This document shows positions 5,561-11,851 of a DNA stretch of 11,851 nucleotides, in pieces. The translations under genes and the position numbers were made by a program. The notes under the pieces are model-generated. The model was not told where the DNA came from, ran no database searches, and was given only the letters and a program-made list of their open reading frames with translations. The stretch comes from an uncultured Paraprevotella sp. (GTDB lineage: Bacteria > Bacteroidota > Bacteroidia > Bacteroidales > Bacteroidaceae), in NCBI GenBank assembly GCA_900766785.1, contig CAAFWT010000084.1:1-11851 (forward strand), in the 5' to 3' direction. Position 1 is the stretch's first letter; every line of letters begins with the position of its first letter.

Positions 5561-8500
5561 TGAACAGACACTTATATAATAAGATGTGTATGATGCTTCT
5601 GCTGCTGATGGCAGGAGCAGAATGGGCTTTTGCTTCTTCTGCTCAGGAGTGGCCCAGGGACATCAGTGCCGACTTTACCCGTCTTGATTGGAATGAGTTG
5701 CGCATTGATTCCACATTGCCCCGATACACAGAAGTGATTCCCTTGGAGTCGGACTACAGGCGCTTCGATTATAAGGTGACATTGGATTATCCTGAATACC
5801 AACCGCTCACTCATGCAGAATCGCTTGTGGCAGAACAGTTCGATTCCCTGGTAAGTGAGGATATTCAGGTGAACACCTTCGTGGGAGTGGAGAGAAGGGT
5901 AGGCATGCTGGATGTTTCGTTTGTCCCTGTCATCCGCAGGGAGGGCAAGTATCTGAAACTCATCTCTGCAAGGATCACCATCACTCCTGTGCCGAAGAGC
6001 GTGCGCAGGGCAGCATCGTCAGTGGCAGTGACAAGCGCACGTTATGCCGAACATTCTGTGCTCAGCAGTGGCAGGTGGGTCAAGATATATGTAACGGCAG
6101 ACGGTGTATATGCCCTTACCCGATCCAGACTGCGTCGAATGGGATTCAGTAATCCCGACCAGGTACGTCTTTTCGGATACGGAGGTTATCGCCAGAATGA
6201 AGTCATTCAGGCCGATACTGATTATGACGACTTACAGGAGATTCCCCTCTTCAAGCAGAACGATGATACTTGGCTGTTCTGGGCCAATGGATTGCTCTAT
6301 TGGGATGGGAATACTCGTGTGTTCAATCCTTATGCCACCAAGTCATGCTATTTCCTGACGGAGGGAGGCGAACCTGCCACTCTGGAAACCATGGCAGAGG
6401 TTCCTGCATCTTCATCCAAGTTTCAGATTAGTACGTTCGCTGACCACATTCTTTATGAGAAGGATGAGTATGCGTGGTTCTCCGGAGGCAGAAACCTGTA
6501 TGACGGTACCAGTTATGCAAGCAACAATACCCATAGTTATGCTCTGACCACAACCGATTCGGACGGTGATGAGAGTCTCACGGTGGCCTTCTCTTCCGGT
6601 GATAAGAAATCAACCGCTGTCCTGACCAATGTGAATGGACAGGATGTGGGGACTCTTTCGCTGGGAGCCACTTCGAAATATATATATGGCACCACATCGT
6701 CGGCTACCTATAGCGTGGGTGCTCATGCCCAGGGAGACAAATGGACCATACGTCTTACCAGTACGGCAGGCAACGAAGCACGCCTCGACTATCTGGCCCT
6801 TCATTACCGCAGGCGTATCAATGTCCCCTCCCAAGTGGGGTATGTGGCCTTCTCTGCTCCTTCTTACAGCAAGCCTTCCACCTTTGTCATCGGTGGTAAT
6901 CCTGCTTCTCTGCGTCTGCTTCGTGTGGATGCTCCCCGTTGTCCATCGGTTCTGGTCAGTACACAACCCCTGGATGGCCAGTCGGTTTCTGCTGTGGTGG
7001 AAGACCCTTCAGCCCGATATGTAGCCTTTGACGTCACACACTCCTTCCCCGAACCGACCTATGTGGGTGAGATAGAGAATCAGGACTTGCATGCCACCGA
7101 CAGTTTGGACATGGTCATCATCATCCCTGCCAACGGCAAACTGCAGGCAGAGGCACAGAGGCTGGCCGATGCTCATGCCCAATATGACGGATTGCGCGTG
7201 GGAGTCTTCCGTGCCGACCAGATATATAATGAGTTCTCCAGCGGGACACCCGATGCCACGGCCTATAGACGCTTCATGAAGATGCTCTATGACCGTGCGC
7301 AATCCGATGCCGATGCTCCACGTTACCTGCTTCTCATGGGAGATTGCGCCTGGGATAACCGTATGATATCCTCGGCATGGAAATCCTATTCGCCCGACGA
7401 CTATCTGCTCTGCTATGAGAGTGAGAATAGCGGCAGTGACATATCCTGTTATGTGATGGAGGATTACTTCGGACTGCTCGATGACGGAGAAGGTGCCAAG
7501 CCGCTCCGTGAGAAGACAGATCTGGGCATTGGCCGATTCCCTGTCACCACCCAGGCCGAAGCAAAGGTTATGGTGGACAAGTGTATCACGTTCATGAGCC
7601 GATCCAATGCCGGTGCGTGGAAGAATCTGGTGTATGTGTTGGGTGATGACGGAGATGAAAACACTCATATGGATGGTGCCGACCAGGTGGCCGAACAGAT
7701 TCGCCTGACCAATCCCGAAGCCGAGGTACATAAGGTGCATTGGGATGCCTATCAGCGCGTGAGCACCATCAAGGGCAATACATATCCCGAGGTGAACAGC
7801 CTGATACGTCGTCAGATGACCGACGGAGCCCTTGTCATGAATTACACCGGACATGGAGCCACCTACACACTCAGTCATGAGTTTGTACTTCAGACCGAGG
7901 ATTTCACTTCTTCCCGCAGTCAGAACTTACCCTTGTGGGTGACAGCTGCCTGTGATGTAATGCCCTTTGACGGACAGATAACCAACATAGGAGAGGCGGC
8001 AGTACTCAATCCCCAGGGCGGTGCCTTGGCATTCTATGGTACCACTCGCACCGTTTTCGCTTCGCAGAATCTGCTCATGAACAAGTATTTCATGAAGCAT
8101 CTGTTTGCCAATGATGCCCAGGGCAATCCTGTGCGTGTGGGTGATGCCATCAGATTGGCAAAAGCCAATATCGTATCGGGAGAGAATGACAACGGATTGT
8201 ATCTGGAAAACAAGGTCCACTATGCTCTCTTGGGTAATCCTGCCCTGGCCATTACTCTGCCTGCAAACCGAGTGGTGCTCGACAGCATAGGCGGTCAGGA
8301 CTTGTCATCAGGTGCCGATATCAATCTGCGTGCTGGCCAGCGTGTCAGGTTGGCAGGTCATGTGCAAGATTTCCAAAACCATCCCATCACAGATTTCCAG
8401 GGCATACTCAGTTCACGCCTCTTTGACAGCGAAGTGACTGTTACCTGCCACAACAATGCAGACGCCAGCAAAGCATTTACTTACCAGGACCGCACCTCGG

Positions 8501-9357
8501 TGCTGTATGAGTCATTGGATAGTGTGTCACAGGGCCGCTTCTCGTTCGAATTCGTTGTCCCCGTGGATATCAGTTACAGCAATGCCTCTGGCCGTCTGGT
8601 ATTCTATGCATGGGAAGACAATGCCGGGAGGGAAGCCAACGGATATTCTGAGCAGTTTACCTTGGGAGGCGTAGATGATGGACTGGATGCCGACACCCTG
8701 GGACCTCAGGTGATGGCTTGGCTCAATACGGAGGATTTCCAGGATGGAGATGTGGTAAACGCCACTCCCTGCTTCATGGCTCAGATAGAAGACCAGAGCG
8801 GTGTGAATGTGAGTGGAGCAGGAGTAGGACACAACCTCTCGCTTGTGGTAGACGGGCGTGCCGACTATACCTATGACCTGAATGATTATTATGTGAGGGA
8901 GTTCGGCGATTTCACACGTGGCTCTGTGGCCTTCACAATTCCTGCTCTCGACGATGGCCCACATAGTGCGACCTTCCACGCATGGGATATCCTGAACAAT
9001 ATGAGTACCACCACCCTTGCCTTCCAGGTCAACTCTTCGTTCAGACCAGAGATGCTCAGTCTGTCGGCCAGTCAGAATCCCGCAGTCACCAGCACCAATT
9101 TCCTGGTCTCCTATAACCTGCCGGGGAGCGAATGCACCTTTGTGCTGGACGTCTATGACTTCTCTGGCCACCTCATGTGGAGTACCACCCAGACGGGGAG
9201 CAGTCCCAACGGCCTCTATTCCATACCATGGAATCTGGTGAGCGGAAGTGGTGGGCGCCTCTCCACGGGTGTATATTTCTACCGGTGCAGATTACAGAGC
9301 GGAGGCAGCAGTTATGTGTCCAAGACGCAAAAAATCATCGTCATAAACAATAAATAA
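5560..9357 (+). CDS. porU: Type IX secretion system sortase PorU (C25 gingipain-like)
   Basis: PorU is the outer-surface sortase of the type IX secretion system: it removes the C-terminal signal of cargo proteins and joins them to anionic lipopolysaccharide. The 1265-residue chain starts with a signal peptide (MMLLLLMAGAEWAFASSAQ). A long N-terminal region resembles the propeptide/beta domain. The gingipain-type C25 peptidase domain spans about residues 518-900, with the catalytic pair visible as His765 in NYTGHGATYT and Cys798 in TAACDVMPFDG. Ig-like strands follow, and the last ~100 residues form a type IX C-terminal-like, FlgD-like domain (VYDFSGHLMW ... GVYFYRC) that PorU proteins keep. 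It is somewhat longer than the P. gingivalis protein as I remember it. The start follows a TAATG overlap with a small ORF. porV follows after 26 nt. The frame is intact throughout. Confidence 0.95.
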   Translation: MNRHLYNKMCMMLLLLMAGAEWAFASSAQEWPRDISADFTRLDWNELRIDSTLPRYTEVIPLESDYRRFDYKVTLDYPEYQPLTHAESLVAEQFDSLVSEDIQVNTFVGVERRVGMLDVSFVPVIRREGKYLKLISARITITPVPKSVRRAASSVAVTSARYAEHSVLSSGRWVKIYVTADGVYALTRSRLRRMGFSNPDQVRLFGYGGYRQNEVIQADTDYDDLQEIPLFKQNDDTWLFWANGLLYWDGNTRVFNPYATKSCYFLTEGGEPATLETMAEVPASSSKFQISTFADHILYEKDEYAWFSGGRNLYDGTSYASNNTHSYALTTTDSDGDESLTVAFSSGDKKSTAVLTNVNGQDVGTLSLGATSKYIYGTTSSATYSVGAHAQGDKWTIRLTSTAGNEARLDYLALHYRRRINVPSQVGYVAFSAPSYSKPSTFVIGGNPASLRLLRVDAPRCPSVLVSTQPLDGQSVSAVVEDPSARYVAFDVTHSFPEPTYVGEIENQDLHATDSLDMVIIIPANGKLQAEAQRLADAHAQYDGLRVGVFRADQIYNEFSSGTPDATAYRRFMKMLYDRAQSDADAPRYLLLMGDCAWDNRMISSAWKSYSPDDYLLCYESENSGSDISCYVMEDYFGLLDDGEGAKPLREKTDLGIGRFPVTTQAEAKVMVDKCITFMSRSNAGAWKNLVYVLGDDGDENTHMDGADQVAEQIRLTNPEAEVHKVHWDAYQRVSTIKGNTYPEVNSLIRRQMTDGALVMNYTGHGATYTLSHEFVLQTEDFTSSRSQNLPLWVTAACDVMPFDGQITNIGEAAVLNPQGGALAFYGTTRTVFASQNLLMNKYFMKHLFANDAQGNPVRVGDAIRLAKANIVSGENDNGLYLENKVHYALLGNPALAITLPANRVVLDSIGGQDLSSGADINLRAGQRVRLAGHVQDFQNHPITDFQGILSSRLFDSEVTVTCHNNADASKAFTYQDRTSVLYESLDSVSQGRFSFEFVVPVDISYSNASGRLVFYAWEDNAGREANGYSEQFTLGGVDDGLDADTLGPQVMAWLNTEDFQDGDVVNATPCFMAQIEDQSGVNVSGAGVGHNLSLVVDGRADYTYDLNDYYVREFGDFTRGSVAFTIPALDDGPHSATFHAWDILNNMSTTTLAFQVNSSFRPEMLSLSASQNPAVTSTNFLVSYNLPGSECTFVLDVYDFSGHLMWSTTQTGSSPNGLYSIPWNLVSGSGGRLSTGVYFYRCRLQSGGSSYVSKTQKIIVINNK

Positions 9358-9383
9358 CTCCTTCGGTAAGTTTATATAATTGT

Positions 9384-10580
9384 ATGAAGGTGAAAATTCC
9401 ATATAGATTATGTGTGCTGGGGATATGTGCCACGTTGGCTCTTCCAGCCTTCTCCGATAGTGAGGGCAGTTACAAGAACAATATGTTCAATCCAGTCCGC
9501 ACCAGTGTCACGTCGCTCTCCATTGCACCCGATGCTCGTGCAGGAGCCATGGGAGACGTGGGCGGTGCCACCGAGGCAGACGTCAACTCTCAGTATTGGA
9601 ACCCTGCCAAGTATCCTTTTAATATTGCTCGTGCAGGAGTGGGAATCAGTTACACTCCCTGGCTTCGCAAATTGGTAAACGATATCAACCTGGCCAATGT
9701 GGCAGGCTTCTATCGTATAGGAGACTATTCGGCGGTGAGCGCTTCACTCCGATTCTTCAGCCTGGGCGAAGTGTTCTTGAGCGATATGGAAGACATGACC
9801 ATCAATCCCTATGAGTTTGCCATTGATGCAGGATACAGCCGAATGCTCAGCGAGCGCTTCTCCATGGCTGTCAACATGCGCTTTATCTTCTCCGATATCC
9901 GATATGACTATACGGCAGAGAGCAGTGCAGGCAAGGCATTTGCTGCAGATATAGCCATGTATCGATTGGGCTATTTTATGATGGGCAGCCGCGAATGCAG
10001 TTTCGCCTGGGGATTGAATATCAACAATATCGGCAGTAAGATTTCCTATGGCGGAGATGACAATGCAGAGTTTATCCCCACCAATCTGCGTTTGGGACTG
10101 AACATGACTGTCCCCTTCAACGAGTATAACAAGTTCAGCGTGGCTGTGGATGCCAACAAACTGCTCGTACCCACATATCCCAAGCAGGATACCGAGAACG
10201 GAGAGACGGACAATGATTACACTGACCGTGTGCAGAAGGACTATTATGACGTGTCGCCCATAGCGGGTATCTTCAAGAGTTTCTATGACGCCCCCAATGG
10301 ATTCAAGGAGGAGATGCAGGAGATACAATGGAGCGTGGGATGCGAATATACCTACAATGACCGCTTCATGTTGCGTGGCGGATATCATCACGAGGCTGCC
10401 AACAAGGGTAATCGTAAGTACTTCACCGTGGGTGCTGGCTTCCACATGAGCGTCTTCACTGTGGATGCTTCTTATGTGTTCAGTACCAGTCAGACCAACC
10501 CTCTTGACCAGACCATGCGATTCTCTCTGGGCTTTGACCTCGACGGAATGAGAGACCTCTTTGGAAAGCGCAGACGCTAA
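9384..10580 (+). CDS. porV: Type IX secretion outer membrane protein PorV (LptO)
   Basis: PorV is an outer-membrane beta-barrel of the FadL-like group that shuttles type IX cargo from the translocon to the PorU attachment complex. The 398-residue chain begins with a signal peptide (LCVLGICATLALPAFS). The mature start holds the conserved PorV segment PDARAGAMGDVGGATEADVN with QYWNPAKYPF just after it. The remainder alternates amphipathic strands, and the C-terminal VDASYVFSTSQ...RFSLGF has the strand pattern of an outer-membrane barrel. It is separated from porU by only 26 nt with no promoter seen, so the two are very likely one transcript. The end in KRRR is unusual but short. Nothing is truncated. 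Confidence 0.94.
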   Translation: MKVKIPYRLCVLGICATLALPAFSDSEGSYKNNMFNPVRTSVTSLSIAPDARAGAMGDVGGATEADVNSQYWNPAKYPFNIARAGVGISYTPWLRKLVNDINLANVAGFYRIGDYSAVSASLRFFSLGEVFLSDMEDMTINPYEFAIDAGYSRMLSERFSMAVNMRFIFSDIRYDYTAESSAGKAFAADIAMYRLGYFMMGSRECSFAWGLNINNIGSKISYGGDDNAEFIPTNLRLGLNMTVPFNEYNKFSVAVDANKLLVPTYPKQDTENGETDNDYTDRVQKDYYDVSPIAGIFKSFYDAPNGFKEEMQEIQWSVGCEYTYNDRFMLRGGYHHEAANKGNRKYFTVGAGFHMSVFTVDASYVFSTSQTNPLDQTMRFSLGFDLDGMRDLFGKRRR

Positions 10581-10833
10581 TGTCTCCTTTCTCAGATTCA
10601 TCACCCCTCTCTTGTCCTGTATGCCTTCCCTTCCCTGATTCCCACCTTTGTCCTTCTGCTTCGCTCCATGCGCCGTAAGGCACTCCGCCAGATGTCTCAT
10701 CAGAGCTAATTCTCTATGAGTCTGATACCTGAATATCACCTCATTATAGGCAAAAGAGGTTCGTCAGAGGTCTGTTTTCTTGCACAAAGTATACCCTTCT
10801 ATGCAAAAAAAGCCAACTTTTTATCTCAAATAG
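10581..10833. other. Spacer downstream of porV
   Basis: No gene is supported. About 100 nt directly after porV (10581-10680) are strongly pyrimidine-rich on the plus strand (runs such as CCTTCCCTTCCC). A hairpin follows: CTCAT-AGAG (10696-10705, one bulged C) with CTCTATGAG (10712-10720) on loop CTAATT; no T-tract comes after it, so it is at best a weak terminator for porU-porV. AGAGGT is repeated eleven bases apart near 10755-10771. A 46-codon frame (10716-10856) runs into the promoter and is judged accidental. Confidence 0.4.
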
Positions 10834-10864
10834 TTGCATGGTTGGGTAATTTGTAGTTACTTTG
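10834..10864 (+). promoter_or_regulatory. Bacteroidetes-type promoter before the symporter ORF
   Basis: TTG (10834-10836), 20 nt, then TTACTTTG (10857-10864) followed by C. This is one base off the TAnnTTTG consensus. Transcription would begin near 10870 with a ~50-nt A/T-rich leader to the ATG at 10920. The promoter is of the host phylum although the ORF behind it does not look native. Confidence 0.6.
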
Positions 10865-10919
10865 CAAGCCGAAACGAGAGAGATAGTAAAATTATTCATT
10901 TATCTAAATCGATACATTC

Positions 10920-11810
10920 ATGTCTGAAATTGAAGCTAAAGTAAAATGGTTCCCGGACAATGTTTTCGGCTCCTTTGCTTCCTTCAATATCTTACAAGTT
11001 ATTATCTTTTCCTTGTTCTTGGGCGTTGCCATTGCCATGCTGCCCAGTGGCAGCCCTGCCAAGGATGGTCTGAATAAATTTTTTGAATATGGCAATACAG
11101 CCATCACCAAGGTTGTTGAGCTGGTTATGGGCTTTGCTCCCTTGGGCGTATTCTGCTTGATGGCCGATGTAACTGGTACCCTGGGCACCGAAGTCCTCAC
11201 CGGTCTTGGCAAAATGCTCATCACCCAATATCTTGCCTATGCAACTCTCTTGATTTTTGTTTTCCCGCTGATTTTGAAGCTTGTTGCCAAGGTTAGCCCT
11301 CTGCAACACTATATCAACGTCTTCCCTGCTATGATTTTGGCCTTCTCCACCTGCAGCTCCAGTGCTACCCTGCCTTTGACCATGAAATGCGCTAAGGAAA
11401 GAGCTGGTGTGCCCTCTGAAACTGTAAACCTGCTGGCACCTCCCGCTGCTACCATTAACATGCAGGCCTGCTGCGCCGAGATGCCCATTTATGCAATCTT
11501 TGCAGCGCAAATGTTTGGCTTGGACTTCTCCTTTGGCCAGCTGGTAGTAATTTGCCTGTTGGGCGTAATCATGGCTGCTGGTGTTGCCGGTGTTCCCGGC
11601 GGCGGTATTATGATGTCTGCCATCATGATGCAAACCATGGGCTTGCCCTTGACCATCGTTCCTTGGGTTGCAGGCATTTATCGTTTAATTGATATGCCCA
11701 ACACCATGCTGAACGTAACCGGTGATACCATTGGTATGGTAACCACCTCTTCCCTTTTGGGCACCTTGGACCAAGATACCTTTAGCAAGGAAAAATCTTT
11801 AAAGGAATAA
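10920..11810 (+). CDS. Dicarboxylate/amino acid:cation symporter (SLC1 family), lacking N-terminal third
   Basis: SLC1 (DAACS) transporters are trimeric inner-membrane carriers that take up acidic or neutral amino acids or dicarboxylates with Na+ or H+. The 296-residue ORF covers only TM4 onward: TM4 (ILQVIIFSLFLGVAIAML), TM5 (MGFAPLGVFCLMADV), TM6, hairpin 1 (TCSSSATLPLTM), TM7 (ATINMQACCAEM), hairpin 2 (AGVAGVPGGG) and TM8 (RLIDMPNTMLNVTGD). Full members have about 400 residues, so TM1-3 are absent. An in-frame TAA at 10905 blocks upstream extension, so the ORF as read is probably not a working carrier. By recall of GltPh, Asp312 is Gln182, Arg397 is Asn261, while Asp394 (Asp258), Asn401 (Asn265) and Asp405 (Asp269) remain, so the substrate may not be acidic. 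Glu is mostly GAA, unlike the GAG-rich genes to the left. Chimeric assembly, deletion or transfer are all possible. Confidence 0.85.
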   Translation: MSEIEAKVKWFPDNVFGSFASFNILQVIIFSLFLGVAIAMLPSGSPAKDGLNKFFEYGNTAITKVVELVMGFAPLGVFCLMADVTGTLGTEVLTGLGKMLITQYLAYATLLIFVFPLILKLVAKVSPLQHYINVFPAMILAFSTCSSSATLPLTMKCAKERAGVPSETVNLLAPPAATINMQACCAEMPIYAIFAAQMFGLDFSFGQLVVICLLGVIMAAGVAGVPGGGIMMSAIMMQTMGLPLTIVPWVAGIYRLIDMPNTMLNVTGDTIGMVTTSSLLGTLDQDTFSKEKSLKE

Positions 11811-11821
11811 GGCGATTCTAA

Positions 11822-11851
11822 ATGTCAATTATTAAATTATCAACTGCCAAG
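11822..11851 (+). CDS. Start of an unidentified gene, cut by window end
   Basis: ATG at 11822 opens MSIIKLSTAK and runs off the window. The start lies 11 nt after the symporter stop, which suggests one operon. The purine-rich AAAGGAATAAGG just upstream looks like a Shine-Dalgarno site, which is unusual for the Bacteroidales genes to the left. Ten residues are too few to name it. Confidence 0.5.
   Translation, partial: MSIIKLSTAK

Noticed and set aside
10716..10856. 46-codon ORF (MSLIPEYHLIIGKRG...) before the symporter
   Set aside because: It runs through the -33 element up to the -7 element of a good promoter, has no upstream initiation signal, and codon use is not gene-like.

Overview
The window looks like a Bacteroidales chromosome, most likely Prevotella/Segatella or a close relative. 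The reasons are the Bacteroidetes-type promoters (TTG, 19-20 nt, TAnnTTTG), the near absence of Shine-Dalgarno sites, the type IX secretion genes porU and porV, and the codon style (GAG, AAG, CGT rich). The final ~0.9 kb reads differently and may not belong to the same genome.

Layout: 1-220 is non-coding and carries a strong hairpin terminator. 221-1123 (minus) encodes a secreted hypothetical protein with an LTxxQ-like segment and a basic Ser/Thr/Asn/Arg-rich tail. A 479-nt divergent spacer holds a promoter for each side, a block of alternating purine-pyrimidine DNA, and a structured rplM leader. 1603-4645 is the ribosomal/translation operon rplM-rpsI-rpsB-tsf, closed by a perfect intrinsic terminator. 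4820-5434 is a fumarylacetoacetate hydrolase (FAH) family enzyme whose promoter starts in the terminator T-tract. 5560-9357 is porU (type IX sortase, C25 gingipain-like) and 9384-10580 is porV (its outer-membrane partner). The FAH-porU-porV order is the one I recall from Porphyromonas gingivalis.

After a 339-nt spacer with a Bacteroidetes promoter comes an SLC1-type symporter ORF (10920-11810). It lacks about its first third, uses mainly GAA for Glu, and is followed by a purine-rich Shine-Dalgarno-like stretch and the start of another gene. This suggests an assembly join, or a transfer/deletion junction, near 10905-10940.

The least explained signal is a pair of small ORFs in two leaders, before rpsB (2597-2743) and before porU (5483-5560). 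They share the pattern EGxRL...MRS(P)ITL...EEM, the DNA boxes TCATCTC, CTAACA and an 18-nt block matching at 15 positions, and a TCATCTC/GAGATGA pairing. The porU copy ends in TAATG overlapping the porU start. This could be a family of leader peptides or cis-regulatory elements linking ribosome synthesis and type IX secretion, but it rests on two copies seen by eye.
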